64,000 nt of DNA from Microvirga flocculans ATCC BAA-817 (lineage in GTDB: Bacteria > Pseudomonadota > Alphaproteobacteria > Rhizobiales > Beijerinckiaceae), in the NCBI RefSeq assembly GCF_000518665.1, contig NZ_JAEA01000001.1, positions 310,001-374,000 on the forward strand. Direction: 5' to 3'. The notes beneath the pieces are model-generated. The model had not been told where the DNA came from and searched no databases. It saw nothing but the letters and a program-made list of their open reading frames with translations. The position numbers and the translations under genes are program-made. Shown piece after piece: positions 1 to 10,654 of the stretch (positions are counted from its first letter, which is position 1; each line of letters begins with the position of its first letter).

Positions 1-118
1 CCTTACCCCCGTGGCGATCACGAAGGACAATCTCGACGTGGTCATCAATGCGGGCTGGGCCTCCAAGGAGGTGGTCTGCCAGGGTGTGAAGGCGGGCACG
101 GTGAAAGCCTGCAACTGA
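1..118 (+). CDS. Sugar ABC transporter substrate-binding protein, C-terminal end (partial)
   Basis: Only the last 38 codons are in the window, read in the frame that opens at base 2 and stops with TGA at 116-118. The tail ([11 protein letters not shown], then [13 protein letters not shown]) resembles the end of periplasmic xylose/ribose-type binding proteins. It lies upstream of a sugar permease and an ATPase on the same strand, which makes it the likely binding protein of that importer. The 151-bp gap to the permease holds a palindromic repeat, so binding protein and permease may be expressed at different levels. Confidence 0.7.
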   Translation, partial: LTPVAITKDNLDVVINAGWASKEVVCQGVKAGTVKACN

Positions 119-136
119 TCGGAGCTTGCTCCTTGC

Positions 137-226
137 CATCCCCGGCGAGCCTTTGAGCGAGGCGAGGGGATCCATCGCGCCGAACGCGTGAATGGATCCC
201 CTTTCCCTCCGCTCCGGCCGGGGATG
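137..226. repeat. Dispersed CATCCCCGG-type palindrome
   Basis: An outer perfect 10-bp inverted repeat (CATCCCCGGC at 137-146, GCCGGGGATG at 217-226) encloses an inner perfect 10-bp inverted repeat (GGGGATCCAT at 166-175, ATGGATCCCC at 192-201). Related sequence recurs at about 2370-2480, 3276-3312 and 43479-43613. It sits between the binding protein and permease genes of an ABC operon and could act as an mRNA-stabilising or attenuating hairpin, as REP elements do. Confidence 0.7.
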
Positions 227-269
227 ACGGTCTTTCAAAACTCTTCACTCGTCCTTTGAGCGTCACGCC

Positions 270-1568
270 ATGAACGCACCTGTTGCCACAACCGCGCCGC
301 CGCCGATCACCACGTCCGGTTCGCTTCTGTCGAAGCTCGAGATCGACGTGCGCATGCTCGGCATGCTCGCAGCGCTCGCCGCGATCTGGATCGGCTTCGA
401 TCTTCTGTCCGGCGGCGTCTTCCTCACCCCGCGCAATCTCTGGAATCTGTCGGTCCAGACGGCATCCGTGGCGATCATGGCGACGGGCATGGTGCTCGTC
501 ATCGTCACGCGCAACATCGACCTGTCCGTCGGCGCGATCCTCGGCGTCACCGGCATGATCATCGGCGTCGCGCAGGTGCAATGGCTGCCGGCCTATCTCG
601 GGCTCGAGCATCCGCTCACCGCGCCGCTCGTCGTGCTGCTCGCCATGGCGGTCGGCGGATCGATCGGCCTGTTCCAGGGCTGGCTCATCGCCTATCTCGG
701 CATCCCGTCCTTCATCGTCACGCTGGGTGGCCTCCTGGTCTGGCGCGGCGCCGCCTGGTGGGTGACGACCGGCCAGACCGTCGCGCCCATGGATACGCGT
801 TTCAAGGCTCTCGGCGGCGGCGTGGAAGGCGCGCTCGGCGCCACGGTCACATGGGTCATCGCCGCTCTCGCCTGCGGCCTCGTCGTCGTAGCGCTCGGCG
901 TTGCGCGCCGCAGGCGCATGCGCTTCGGCTTTCCCGTGCGACCCGGCTGGGCGGATGCGGTCATCGCTACATTCGCCTGCGGTGCCGTCCTTGCGGCGGC
1001 GGCCATCGCCAATGCCTACCCGCTGCCCGCGGGCACGGCCCGCCGCTGGGCCGAGGCCAACGGCATCGCCTGGCCCGATGGCGGCCTGTTCATTCCCCAT
1101 GGGGTCGCGCTGCCTGTTCTGATCGCCGTTCTGGCTGGCCTTACGATGACCTTCATCGCCACGCGCCGCCGCTTCGGCCGCTACGTCTTCGCCATCGGCG
1201 GCAACCCGGAGGCGGCGGAGCTGTCGGGCATCAACACCCGCTGGACGCTCATGAAGGTGTTCGGCCTCATGGGGCTGCTCTGCGGCATCTCCGCCTGCAT
1301 CTCGACGGCGCGCCTCAATGCGGCGACGAATGCCGCGGGCACCCTCGACGAGCTTTACGTCATCGCCTCCGCGGTCATCGGCGGCACGTCGCTCGCGGGG
1401 GGCATCGGCACCATCGCGGGCGCGATGCTGGGCGCGCTCGTCATGCAGTCGCTGCAATCGGGCATGGTGCTGCTCGGTGTCGACACGCCGCTGCAGAACA
1501 TCGTCGTCGGCGCCGTGCTCGTCCTCGCCGTGTGGGTCGACGGCCTCTATCGCCGCCGCATCAAGTAA
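270..1568 (+). CDS. Sugar ABC transporter permease, XylH-like
   Basis: Integral membrane permease of a pentose-type ABC importer (BPD_transp_2 family), 432 residues and about ten hydrophobic segments. The family signature [14 protein letters not shown] is at about residues 74-87, and a [17 protein letters not shown] cytoplasmic loop is at about 310. The length and the insert between the middle membrane segments match XylH of alphaproteobacteria rather than the shorter RbsC. It is followed after 13 bp by the ATPase and then by a XylB-like xylose dehydrogenase, which favours D-xylose as substrate. Substrate assignment is inference from this context. Confidence 0.85.
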   Translation: MNAPVATTAPPPITTSGSLLSKLEIDVRMLGMLAALAAIWIGFDLLSGGVFLTPRNLWNLSVQTASVAIMATGMVLVIVTRNIDLSVGAILGVTGMIIGVAQVQWLPAYLGLEHPLTAPLVVLLAMAVGGSIGLFQGWLIAYLGIPSFIVTLGGLLVWRGAAWWVTTGQTVAPMDTRFKALGGGVEGALGATVTWVIAALACGLVVVALGVARRRRMRFGFPVRPGWADAVIATFACGAVLAAAAIANAYPLPAGTARRWAEANGIAWPDGGLFIPHGVALPVLIAVLAGLTMTFIATRRRFGRYVFAIGGNPEAAELSGINTRWTLMKVFGLMGLLCGISACISTARLNAATNAAGTLDELYVIASAVIGGTSLAGGIGTIAGAMLGALVMQSLQSGMVLLGVDTPLQNIVVGAVLVLAVWVDGLYRRRIK

Positions 1569-1581
1569 GGACAAGCGCATC

Positions 1582-2361
1582 ATGCAAACGAACGGAACGG
1601 CACCTCTCGTCGAGATGCGCAACATCTCCATCGCCTTCGGCGGCATCAAGGCCGTGGACGACGTGACCGTCGATCTGCGCCCCGGCGAGGTGGTGGGCCT
1701 GCTCGGTCACAACGGCGCGGGCAAGTCGACCCTGATCAAGATCCTTTCGGGAGCCTACAGGCCCGATGCGGGCGAGATCTATGTGAACGGGGAGCAGGCC
1801 GATATTGCAAGCCCTCGCGACGCCAAGCGTTACGGCATCGAGACGATCTACCAGACGCTCGCGCTTGCCGACAACATCGATGCGGCCGGCAACATCTTTC
1901 TCGGGCGCGAGGTTCTCACGCCCTACGGCACCCTCGACGATGCGACCATGGAGGCCGAGACGCGCAAGGTGATGGCGCGCCTCAACCCGCATTTCCGGAG
2001 ATTCAAAGAGCCCGTGAAGGCGCTCTCCGGCGGCCAGCGGCAATCGGTGGCCATCGCACGGGCGATCTACTTCAACGCCCGCGTTCTCATCATGGACGAG
2101 CCGACGGCGGCGCTCGGCCCCGCCGAGACGCAGCAGGTCGCCGATCTGGTGCTCCAGCTGAAGAAGGAAGGCATCGGCATCTTCCTCATCAGCCACGACA
2201 TTCACGACGTGTTCGGTCTCGCCGACCGGGTGAGCGTGATGAAGAACGGCAAGCTCGTGGGGTCCGCCAACGTGCAGGACGTCACGCAGGATGAAGTGCT
2301 CGGCATGATCATCCTGGGCAAGTGCCCGCCCGGTGCAACGCCGGGGCCAGGAGCGAGTTGA
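1582..2361 (+). CDS. Sugar ABC transporter ATP-binding protein (single ABC domain)
   Basis: Cytoplasmic ATPase that powers the adjacent permease, 259 residues. It shows Walker [10 protein letters not shown], signature LSGGQRQ, Walker B VLIMDEP and the H-loop histidine in LISHDIHDV. It has one ABC domain, unlike the double-domain XylG/RbsA of enterobacteria, and so resembles FrcA-type ATPases of rhizobia. ATG 1582 is chosen because a longer in-frame reading would overlap the permease and because GTAAGGA lies just upstream. It presumably works as a homodimer with two permease copies. Confidence 0.88.
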   Translation: MQTNGTAPLVEMRNISIAFGGIKAVDDVTVDLRPGEVVGLLGHNGAGKSTLIKILSGAYRPDAGEIYVNGEQADIASPRDAKRYGIETIYQTLALADNIDAAGNIFLGREVLTPYGTLDDATMEAETRKVMARLNPHFRRFKEPVKALSGGQRQSVAIARAIYFNARVLIMDEPTAALGPAETQQVADLVLQLKKEGIGIFLISHDIHDVFGLADRVSVMKNGKLVGSANVQDVTQDEVLGMIILGKCPPGATPGPGAS

Positions 2362-2369
2362 TCTTGCGG

Positions 2370-2480
2370 GCATCGTCCCGGATGACGCGCATAGACGGTC
2401 CGGGATCGCATCCAGGTGAGGGCGTTCGTCCCGCCCTTGCGATGCCGGGCTTTGCTCGGCCGTCCCCGGATGCCACGTCA
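2370..2480. repeat. Degenerate CGTCCCGGATGACG-type repeat region
   Basis: The spacer between the ATPase and dehydrogenase genes is filled with CGTCCCGGATGACGC, GGTCCGGGATCGC and CCGTCCCCGGATGCC strings. These resemble the better preserved repeats at 137-226 and 43479-43613. I see no coding potential here; it is probably a decayed copy of that family. Confidence 0.4.
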
Positions 2481-2507
2481 CTCTTTCGAACACTGAAGCG
2501 AGGATCC

Positions 2508-3260
2508 ATGACCCAGACCATCTACGGTTCCCTGAAGGGCAAGTCCGTTCTCATTACCGGCGGTGCGAGCGGCATCGGCGAGAGCATCGCGCGCGCCTTC
2601 CATGCCCAGGGCAGCAAGGTTGCGATTCTCGACTACAATGCCGAGGCGGGCGCAGCCCTGGCGAAGGAACTCGGCGAGCGCGTGCATTTCGAGCATTCCG
2701 ACGTGCGCGACATCCCGGCCTTCCAGGCCGCGATCCGGCGCGCGAGCGATGTCATCGGCCCGATCACGATTCTCGTGAACAACGCCGCGCGCGATGATCG
2801 TCATACCATCGACCAGGTCACGCCCGAGTACTGGCGCGAGCGTTTCGCCACCAATCTCGATCACCAGTTCTTCGCGGCCCAGGCCCTCTTGCCCGACATG
2901 GAGAAGGCGGGCGGCGGCTCGATCATCAACATGGGCTCCACGAGCTACATGGTGAGCGACGATTCCTTCGCCGCCTACAAGACCGCGAAATCCGCCGCCG
3001 TCGGCCTCACCCGTGCGCTCGCCCGCGAACTCGGGCCGAAGAACATCCGCGTGAACTGCATCGTACCCGGCTGGATCATGACCCAGCGCCAGATCGACCT
3101 GTGGCTCACGCCGGAAGGGGAGAAGGAATTGCTCAAGCGCCAATGCGTGAAGCGCAAGCTCGTCCCGCAGGACATCGCCAATTTCGCGCTCTTCCTCGGC
3201 GCGGACGATTCCAGCGCCATGTCCGCGCAGACCTATCTCGTGGACGGCGGCTGGGTGTGA
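2508..3260 (+). CDS. xylB: SDR family dehydrogenase, probable D-xylose 1-dehydrogenase (XylB-like)
   Basis: Short-chain dehydrogenase of 250 residues. The cofactor motif TGGASGIG is at about residues 17-24, followed by NNAA, a catalytic Ser in GSTSY and the YKTAK (YxxxK) motif. From memory, several stretches resemble Caulobacter XylB: IYGSLKGK near the start, DDRHTIDQVT, LTPEGEKELLKRQC and the DGGWV end. XylB oxidises D-xylose to xylonolactone with NAD+ in the non-phosphorylating pathway. Its position directly behind a XylH-like importer supports this. The start at 2508 puts the usual XylB N-terminus first; upstream frame is repeat-derived. A related sugar dehydrogenase remains possible. Confidence 0.7.
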   Translation: MTQTIYGSLKGKSVLITGGASGIGESIARAFHAQGSKVAILDYNAEAGAALAKELGERVHFEHSDVRDIPAFQAAIRRASDVIGPITILVNNAARDDRHTIDQVTPEYWRERFATNLDHQFFAAQALLPDMEKAGGGSIINMGSTSYMVSDDSFAAYKTAKSAAVGLTRALARELGPKNIRVNCIVPGWIMTQRQIDLWLTPEGEKELLKRQCVKRKLVPQDIANFALFLGADDSSAMSAQTYLVDGGWV

Positions 3261-3323
3261 ATACGGCTTGATGCTGCGTCGTCCCGGGTCCCTGGTCCCT
3301 ATACCCGGGATGCTAACCGATTG

Positions 3324-4646
3324 TCACGCTCTCGATCCGGCTCCGACGGCAGGAACAGCTTCTGCCTTCTCATCCTTCTCCCGAACCGTCTGCATCGTGT
3401 CCCGCCTCACCACGAAACACAGGATCACGAGCGGAATGCCGATGCTGGCGGTGGCGGTGAAGAGAAGCGGATAGCCGTAGGCATCCACCACCGCGCCGGA
3501 CGCGCCGCCGATGAGCTTGCCCGGCAGGGCATAAAGCGAGCTCAGCAGGGCGTATTGCGTGGCGGCGAAGCCCGGCGAGGTCAGGCCCGACATGTAGGCG
3601 ATGAGCGCCGAGCCCGCGAAACCCGCTGCGAAATTGTCGAAGCTGATCGTGGCGATCAGCAGATCGAGTCGCGCGCCTTCCAGGGCAAGCCACGCGAACA
3701 TGAGGTTCGAGGATGCGGCGATGGCGGCCCCGATGAGAAGCGTCCACCAGAGCCCGAGGCGGGTCAGCGCAAGGCCGCCGGCGAAGGCGCCGATGATGCC
3801 CACCCAAACGCCGTAGAGCTTCGAGACATTGGCGATATCGGCCTTGGAGAAGCCGAGATCGATATAGAGCGGGTTGGCCATGACGCCCGCCACGAAATCG
3901 GGCAGGCGGAAACAGGCGATCAGGGCCAGGATCGGGACGAGGATGAGCCCCTTGCGCCGGAAGAGATCGGCCACGGGCTCCACGATGGCGTCCGCGATGG
4001 GGAGATGCTCGCGCGCCGCGCCCTCGTCGGCGCGCGGGGCGAACAGGGTGCCGACGATACCCACGACCATCAGGGCCGTCATGGCGATGTAGGCGCTGCG
4101 CCAGTTCACGAATTCCGCAATGTAGAGCGCGCCTGCGCCGGCACAGATCAGGGCGAGGCGGTAGCCGAGCTGATAGGAGGCGGCCATCATGCCCTGCCGC
4201 TCGGTGGCGGCGACATCGATGCGCCAGCCGTCGACGACCACGTCCTGCGTGGCCGAGGCGAAGGCGACCAGAAGGGCCGAAGCGACGGTTAGCCAAAGGC
4301 TGGTCTGGGGATTGCTGGAGGCGATTCCGACAAGCCCCAGGGCCACGACGATCTGCGACAGCGCCATCCAGCCCCGGCGGCGGCCGAGGAGCCGCGCCAG
4401 AACCGGCACGTCGTAGCGGTCGACGATGGGCGCCCAGAGGAACTTGAAGGAATAGGCCAGCGCCACCCAGCTCAGCATCCCGATCTCGGTGCGCGAGATT
4501 CCCGCTTCCCGCAGCCAGGCGGAGAGGGTGCTGAAGACGAGCAGAAAGGGCAGGCCGGAGGAGAAGCCCAGAGGCAGCATGAGGGCAACGCGCCCGTCGG
4601 TCAGGATATCGCGAAACGAGAGACGGCGTTTGGGGGCTGCGGACAT
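3324..4646 (-). CDS. MFS transporter, AmpG-like muropeptide permease
   Basis: Inner-membrane major facilitator protein of 440 residues and about 12 hydrophobic segments. Near the N-terminus it has the AmpG-type pattern LPLGFSSGLPFLLVFSTLSAWL and then SWVALAYSFKFLWAPIVDRY, followed by the TQDVVVDGWRID motif typical of AmpG. AmpG proteins import anhydro-muropeptides for cell-wall recycling and influence beta-lactamase induction. An in-frame ATG lies 63 bp further upstream (4709), but family alignment favours MSAAPKRR at 4646. No ampC or ampR is nearby, so the substrate is inferred from family only. Confidence 0.8.
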   Translation of the reverse strand: MSAAPKRRLSFRDILTDGRVALMLPLGFSSGLPFLLVFSTLSAWLREAGISRTEIGMLSWVALAYSFKFLWAPIVDRYDVPVLARLLGRRRGWMALSQIVVALGLVGIASSNPQTSLWLTVASALLVAFASATQDVVVDGWRIDVAATERQGMMAASYQLGYRLALICAGAGALYIAEFVNWRSAYIAMTALMVVGIVGTLFAPRADEGAAREHLPIADAIVEPVADLFRRKGLILVPILALIACFRLPDFVAGVMANPLYIDLGFSKADIANVSKLYGVWVGIIGAFAGGLALTRLGLWWTLLIGAAIAASSNLMFAWLALEGARLDLLIATISFDNFAAGFAGSALIAYMSGLTSPGFAATQYALLSSLYALPGKLIGGASGAVVDAYGYPLLFTATASIGIPLVILCFVVRRDTMQTVREKDEKAEAVPAVGAGSRA

Positions 4647-4709
4647 GAAAAGAATCGTGAGGAATGAGACAGGGCGGCCACATTGGCACAAGGGCGGGCC
4701 GGTGCACAA

Positions 4710-5534
4710 TCAGCCGCTCTCCTCGCCCTTCTCGACGGCTTCGCAGAGCTTGGCCAGAAAGACCTCGAGCGCCTCCTCCGGGGCGCAGTCGCGTTCTGTC
4801 AGGACCTGCAATCCCCATTGTTCCAGCACGGCCTGTTCCACGGGGTTGGGGCGCAGCATGAAGACATGGGATTGCGGCCGGTCCCGCTCATAGCCCGACC
4901 CCGCCCAGGTCTTCCAGAGCCGGTGCAGCAGGAAGCGGATGTTGAGATCGCTCATGCTGTAGCCGATGAACAGGATCGTCTTGCCGAGCGCATCGGCGCG
5001 GAACTTGATGTCGAGGGGCGATTCGAAGGACAGGCGCTCGAGATAATCGGTTTCGGCAATGACGATGGATCCGTCGTCGTCGAAATCGCCGTGATATTTC
5101 ACGATCTGCGGAACGCCCTCGCTCACCAGAGCGATGTCCTTGGCATTGACGATCTTCACATAATCCTTGCCGTGCAGCTCGAAGGCGGTCTCCAGGTTGC
5201 GGTCGAAATTCGTGGTGTAGACGATGGGGAAATCGAGCCTGCAGATGAGTTCGTGCACGCGGGAGGATTTCAGGGCTTCTTCGGGAATGGTCCAGTTCCG
5301 GTCCATCCAGCTGCGCAGGGGGCCGATGCTGCCCTGCTTGAAGCGATAATATTCCGCGAGTGTCAGGTGGTTGATGTCCGCTCCCTGGAGGTCGGTGAGG
5401 TCGAGCTTGAGCTCGGCGGCGATATGCTCGACTAGGGTGCTCCAGGAAGGCAGGCCCACCGTCATGGAGACGCCGGCCCCGGCGAACAGGATCGCCTGCT
5501 TCCTCCTGATCGCGGCCACCAGATCGTCGAGCAC
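4710..5534 (-). CDS. SIR2-family protein (stand-alone)
   Basis: Cytoplasmic protein of 274 residues whose whole length is a SIR2-like NAD+-binding fold. Visible motifs are FAGAGVS at about residues 17-23, TTNFDRN, the YHGD motif carrying the candidate catalytic histidine, and GYSMSDLNIR. The start is GTG at 5534 with AAGGAG seven bases upstream. Bacterial SIR2 domains of this type act either as deacylases or as NADases in anti-phage systems. No partner (Argonaute, HerA, TIR, STALD) adjoins it; its neighbours are a permease on the same strand and a divergent Nudix hydrolase. The zinc-finger cysteines of classical sirtuins are not apparent. Confidence 0.82.
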   Translation of the reverse strand: MLDDLVAAIRRKQAILFAGAGVSMTVGLPSWSTLVEHIAAELKLDLTDLQGADINHLTLAEYYRFKQGSIGPLRSWMDRNWTIPEEALKSSRVHELICRLDFPIVYTTNFDRNLETAFELHGKDYVKIVNAKDIALVSEGVPQIVKYHGDFDDDGSIVIAETDYLERLSFESPLDIKFRADALGKTILFIGYSMSDLNIRFLLHRLWKTWAGSGYERDRPQSHVFMLRPNPVEQAVLEQWGLQVLTERDCAPEEALEVFLAKLCEAVEKGEESG

Positions 5535-5667
5535 GCCACTCTCCTTCGGAACTTCCTGCGCTTAACGCGCGAGACCGCCTTTGGGCTTCACCGGACGGAA
5601 ACGGGATACCTTAAGCGTTTCGCGTGTTGTCATAGGATGGAAGTCGCCGGATCGGAGACAGCGAGAC

Positions 5668-6285
5668 GTGACAGCCTACCGGATCACCAAGGTCGAAACG
5701 CTCTTCGAGGGATGGCGCAGGCTCATCAGGCTGACGGTCAAGATGCCGGACGGGCGCACCATGGCGCGCGAGGTCCTCAACAGCGGCGATGCGGCGGCCG
5801 TGCTTCCCTACGATCCGCAGGCCCGCACGGTAATCCTGATCCGCCAGTTCCGCGCGCCCGTCATGCATGTGGAAGGGCATCCGGATTTTCTGGAAGCCGT
5901 AGCGGGGCTTCTCGACGGCGATGAGCCGGAAGCCTGCGCCAGGCGCGAGAGCATGGAGGAAGCGGGGCTTCGGATCGGCACGCTGGAGCCTGTCGGGCTC
6001 TTCTGGACGGCTCCCGGCATCACGACGGAGCGCCTGCACCTGTTCCTGGCGCCCTATGCCGCGAGCGACCGGGTGGCCGAAGGCGGCGGGCTCGCGGACG
6101 AGCACGAGGACATCGAGGTGCAGGAGGTCCGCATCGACGCGCTTGTGAGCATGATGGACCAGGGCGCCATAGCGGACATGAAGACCCTGGCCCTGATCCA
6201 GACCCTCCGGCTCCGCCATCCGGAGCTGTTCGAAGGCGTCAGAGGCTCAGGCGCTTCGCATGCCAGCGCAGATGGTCCTCGATGA
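5668..6285 (+). CDS. nudK: Nudix hydrolase, NudK-type (GDP-mannose / ADP-ribose pyrophosphatase)
   Basis: Nudix protein of 205 residues. The Nudix box AGLLDGDEPEACARRESMEE is one residue shorter between its first Glu and the RE pair than the general consensus, and this spacing is also remembered from E. coli NudK. Further NudK-like strings are APGITTERLHLF and a glycine-rich GGGLADEHEDIEV near the C-terminus. Such enzymes hydrolyse GDP-mannose or ADP-ribose. The GTG start at 5668 follows GGAG at suitable spacing; in-frame codons upstream look non-coding. The last 47 bp overlap the convergent FghA gene, and the C-terminal tail after FEGV is probably not structured. Confidence 0.8.
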   Translation: MTAYRITKVETLFEGWRRLIRLTVKMPDGRTMAREVLNSGDAAAVLPYDPQARTVILIRQFRAPVMHVEGHPDFLEAVAGLLDGDEPEACARRESMEEAGLRIGTLEPVGLFWTAPGITTERLHLFLAPYAASDRVAEGGGLADEHEDIEVQEVRIDALVSMMDQGAIADMKTLALIQTLRLRHPELFEGVRGSGASHASADGPR

Positions 6286-7084
6286 ATGTCGCGATGAAGA
6301 AATAGGAATGGTCGTAGCCTTCCTGCATGCGCAGCGTCAGCGGAATTCCTGCGCGGCTACAGGCGGCCTCCAGCAATTGCGGTTTGAGCTGGCTCTCCAG
6401 GAAGCTGTCGGCCGTGCCCTGATCGACGAGCAACTCCGGAAGACGGGCGCCATCGTCGATCAGGTCGCAGGCATCGTACCCTCGCCAGTCTTTCTCATCG
6501 GGGCCGAGATAGCCTGACAAGGCCTTTCGTCCCCAGGGACAGCAGCTGGGGGCTGCGATCGGTGCGAAGGCAGAGACGGAGCGAAAGCGGTTCGGGTCGC
6601 GAAGGGCGAGAATCAGCGCACCGTGACCGCCCATGGAATGCCCCATGATGCCTTGGCGCATCATGTCGGCCGGAAGCTCACGGCCGATCAAGGTCGGCAG
6701 CTCGTGGGAAAGATAGGAGTACATCCGGTAATTCTTGGCCCAGGGTGCCTCTGTCGCATCCACGTAGAAGCCCGCGCCGAGACCGAAATCATAGGCGCCT
6801 TCCGGATCGTCCGGCACACCCTCGCCGCGGGGGCTCGTATCGGGTGCGACAAGGATCAGGCCGAGTTCCGAGGCCGCGCGCTGCGCGCCCGCCTTCACGG
6901 TGAAGTTCTCCTCCGTGCAGGTGAGACCGGAGAGAAACCATACCACCGGCACCTTGCCCTTTTCCGCCTGCGGCGGAATGAAGACGGAAAGCCGCATGGG
7001 CGTGCCTGTCTCGCGCGAGGCATGGCGATAGACGAACTGGGTGCCGCCGAAGCAGCGCGCCTGCGAGACGATCTCGAAGCTCAA
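6239..7084 (-). CDS. fghA: S-formylglutathione hydrolase
   Basis: Alpha/beta-hydrolase (esterase D family), 281 residues. It hydrolyses S-formylglutathione to formate and glutathione in the cytoplasm. The nucleophile serine lies in GHSMGGHG at about residue 150, the acid in VDQGTADSFL and the histidine in YDHSYFF, and SGLTCTEENF forms the family's oxyanion region. The start is TTG at 7084 with GAGGAAG upstream. It lies 16 bp downstream of the S-(hydroxymethyl)glutathione dehydrogenase gene on the same strand, so the two consecutive steps of glutathione-dependent formaldehyde oxidation are co-transcribed. Confidence 0.93.
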   Translation of the reverse strand: MSFEIVSQARCFGGTQFVYRHASRETGTPMRLSVFIPPQAEKGKVPVVWFLSGLTCTEENFTVKAGAQRAASELGLILVAPDTSPRGEGVPDDPEGAYDFGLGAGFYVDATEAPWAKNYRMYSYLSHELPTLIGRELPADMMRQGIMGHSMGGHGALILALRDPNRFRSVSAFAPIAAPSCCPWGRKALSGYLGPDEKDWRGYDACDLIDDGARLPELLVDQGTADSFLESQLKPQLLEAACSRAGIPLTLRMQEGYDHSYFFIATFIEDHLRWHAKRLSL

Positions 7085-7100
7085 GGCTCTCTTCCTCAGG

Positions 7101-8213
7101 TCAGTAGACGATCACGGAGCGGATCGACTTGCCCTCGTGCATGAGGTCGAAGGCGGTATTGATCTCTTCCAGCGGCATCTTGTGGGTGATCAGGTCGTCG
7201 ATGTTGATCTTGCCCTCCATGTACCAGTCGACGATCTTCGGCACGTCCGTGCGGCCGCGCGCGCCGCCGAAGGCCGTGCCCTTCCAGACACGGCCGGTGA
7301 CGAGCTGGAACGGACGGGTGGCGATCTCCTTCCCCGCTTCGGCCACGCCGATGATGATGCTCTCGCCCCAGCCGCGATGGCAGCATTCGAGGGCCTGGCG
7401 CATCACATCCGTGTTGCCGGTGGCGTCGAAGGAGAAATCCGCGCCGCCGCCCGTCAGGTCGAGGATGGCCTGCACCACCTTGTCGTTGCCGATCTCCTTC
7501 GGGTTGATGAAGTCGGTCATGCCGAACTTCTCGGCCATGGTGCGCTTGGACGGGTTGATGTCGACGCCGATGATCTTGTCCGCGCCCACCATGCGCGCGC
7601 CCTGGATCACGTTGAGCCCGATGCCGCCGAGACCGAACACCACCACGTTCGCCCCGGGCCATACCTTCGCGGTATAGATCACCGCGCCGATTCCCGTGGT
7701 GACGCCGCAGCCGATGTAGCAGATCTTGTCGAAGGGCGCGTCCTCGCGCACCTTGGCGAGGGCGATTTCCGGCAGAACGGTGAAGTTCGCAAACGTCGAG
7801 CAGCCCATGTAGTGAAACACGGTCTCGCCGTCGCAGCGGAAGCGGCTCGTGCCGTCCGGCATGACGCCTTGTCCCTGCGTGGCGCGGATGGCGGTGCAGA
7901 GATTCGTGCGGCGCGACAGGCACGATTTGCAGTTGCGGCATTCGGGCGTGTAGAGCGGAATCACATGGTCGCCGGGTTTCAGCGTCGTCACGCCGGGGCC
8001 GACCTCGCGCACGATGCCCGCGCCCTCGTGGCCGAGAATCGCCGGGAACTTGCCCTCGGAATCCAATCCTGAGAGCGTGTAGGCGTCCGTGTGGCACACG
8101 CCCGTCGCCATCACCTCCACGAGCACCTCGCCCGCCTTCGGGCCCTCGATGCGGATGGTCTCGATGGTGAGCGGCTTGCCAGCCTCCCACGCCACGGCGG
8201 CCCTGGTTTCCAT
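7101..8213 (-). CDS. adhC: S-(hydroxymethyl)glutathione dehydrogenase / class III alcohol dehydrogenase
   Basis: Zinc-dependent medium-chain dehydrogenase, 370 residues. It oxidises S-hydroxymethylglutathione with NAD+ and can also reduce S-nitrosoglutathione. Catalytic zinc ligands are in GVCHTDAY and GHEGAG, structural zinc cysteines in the CRNCKSC...C cluster at about residues 96-111, and the nucleotide site is GLGGIGLNV. First gene of a two-gene unit with fghA. GAGGACACGAGC precedes the ATG. In Methylobacteriaceae-type organisms such a pair may coexist with the tetrahydromethanopterin route; nothing here decides that. Confidence 0.95.
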   Translation of the reverse strand: METRAAVAWEAGKPLTIETIRIEGPKAGEVLVEVMATGVCHTDAYTLSGLDSEGKFPAILGHEGAGIVREVGPGVTTLKPGDHVIPLYTPECRNCKSCLSRRTNLCTAIRATQGQGVMPDGTSRFRCDGETVFHYMGCSTFANFTVLPEIALAKVREDAPFDKICYIGCGVTTGIGAVIYTAKVWPGANVVVFGLGGIGLNVIQGARMVGADKIIGVDINPSKRTMAEKFGMTDFINPKEIGNDKVVQAILDLTGGGADFSFDATGNTDVMRQALECCHRGWGESIIIGVAEAGKEIATRPFQLVTGRVWKGTAFGGARGRTDVPKIVDWYMEGKINIDDLITHKMPLEEINTAFDLMHEGKSIRSVIVY

Positions 8214-8359
8214 GCTCGTGTCCTCGCCCTCGGTTTGATTCGATGAGGGGGACTATGCGAAGCTGCATAACGCAAGGTCAATAGAAGCCGCGCTCCCGCG
8301 CCTTTCCAGGGCAGGCTCCAGAGCTTATGTCTCACGGCGACGACAGGAAGGATTCCATT

Positions 8360-9010
8360 GTGCCAGACGTCAGAGCCGCCATCATCCCCGTGACGCCGTT
8401 CCAGCAGAACTGCACCCTGCTGTGGTGCGAGAAGACGAAGAAGGCCGCCGTGGTCGATCCCGGCGGCGATCTCGACCGCATCCGCCAGGCCATCGCGCAG
8501 AGCGGCGTAAGCGTCGAGAAGATCCTTCTCACTCACGGCCATATCGACCATGCGGGCGGGGCGGCGGACCTGCGGGACGAACTCGGCGTGCCGGTCGAGG
8601 GGCCGCACGAGGCGGACCGCTTCCTCCTCGATCATCTCGAGGAAACCGGGCGCGGCTACGGCATCCCGGCGCGTCCTGTCACGCCAGACCGCTGGCTGAA
8701 CGAAGGCGACACGGTCACGCTCGGCGACCTCACCCTCGATGTGCTCCATTGCCCGGGCCATTCGCCGGGCAGCGTCGTGCTCGTCTCGAAGGCTGAGCGC
8801 TTCGCTCTGGTGGGCGATGTGCTCTTCCAGGGCTCCGTCGGACGCACCGATCTTCCGGGCGGCGACGGAAAGGCCCTGATCCGTTCGATCAAGGACAAGC
8901 TCCTGCCTCTCGGCGACGACATCGCCTTCATCTGCGGCCATGGCCCCATGAGCACCCTCGGCCAGGAGCGACAGACCAATCCGTTCCTGCAGGGCGAAGA
9001 ATTGCTCTGA
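8360..9010 (+). CDS. MBL-fold metallo-hydrolase (glyoxalase II-like / persulfide dioxygenase-like fold)
   Basis: Metallo-beta-lactamase-fold protein of 216 residues. Metal ligands are seen in THGHIDHAGG, GHSPGS, VGDVLFQGS and a C-terminal CGHGPMST. Such proteins hydrolyse thioesters of the glyoxalase II type. The nearby glutathione-dependent formaldehyde genes make a glutathione thioester a reasonable but unproven substrate. GTG 8360 is chosen because a strong AGGAAGGA lies seven bases upstream; an in-frame ATG at 8327 would place that ribosome site inside the gene. Divergent from adhC. Confidence 0.85.
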   Translation: MPDVRAAIIPVTPFQQNCTLLWCEKTKKAAVVDPGGDLDRIRQAIAQSGVSVEKILLTHGHIDHAGGAADLRDELGVPVEGPHEADRFLLDHLEETGRGYGIPARPVTPDRWLNEGDTVTLGDLTLDVLHCPGHSPGSVVLVSKAERFALVGDVLFQGSVGRTDLPGGDGKALIRSIKDKLLPLGDDIAFICGHGPMSTLGQERQTNPFLQGEELL

Positions 9011-9079
9011 GGCGATTGCCATACGTGTTTCCCTCCGGCAGCTGAAGGGCCGGAAACGACCATGTCGCAAAAAATGAAA

Positions 9080-9103
9080 CGGCCCGGGATTTCTCCCGGG
9101 CCG
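9080..9103. terminator. Bidirectional rho-independent terminator
   Basis: A perfect 10-bp stem (9080-9089 with 9094-9103) and a 4-nt loop, followed by CTCTTTTTG on the right and preceded by an A-rich stretch on the left. It can end both the MBL hydrolase transcript (+) and the catalase transcript (-), which converge here. Confidence 0.9.
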
Positions 9104-9133
9104 CTCTTTTTGTCCCTACGGCTTGATTATGGA

Positions 9134-10600
<1,467 letters not shown>

Positions 10601-10654
10601 GGTCGTCCCCGTTGATGCGCGCGGAAAATGCCGGGAAACCTCCATAAGGTCCAA

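Noticed and set aside
45..1649. Long open frame of 534 codons on the minus strand opposite the permease gene
   Set aside because: It is Arg/His/Asp-rich and lacks hydrophobic pattern, the typical antisense shadow of a GC-rich gene. The plus-strand permease has clear family motifs. The same applies to long antisense frames opposite the catalase (9062-10615), CoA-transferase (35069-36778), iolC (40150-42456) and recQ (48815-50752) genes.
3268..3474. Small plus-strand gene after the xylose dehydrogenase
   Set aside because: The start lies in repeat-type sequence and most of the frame is antisense to the AmpG-like gene.
3321..4292. Plus-strand open frame of 323 codons opposite the AmpG-like gene
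   Set aside because: Low hydrophobicity and charged repeats; the minus-strand reading is a clear MFS transporter.
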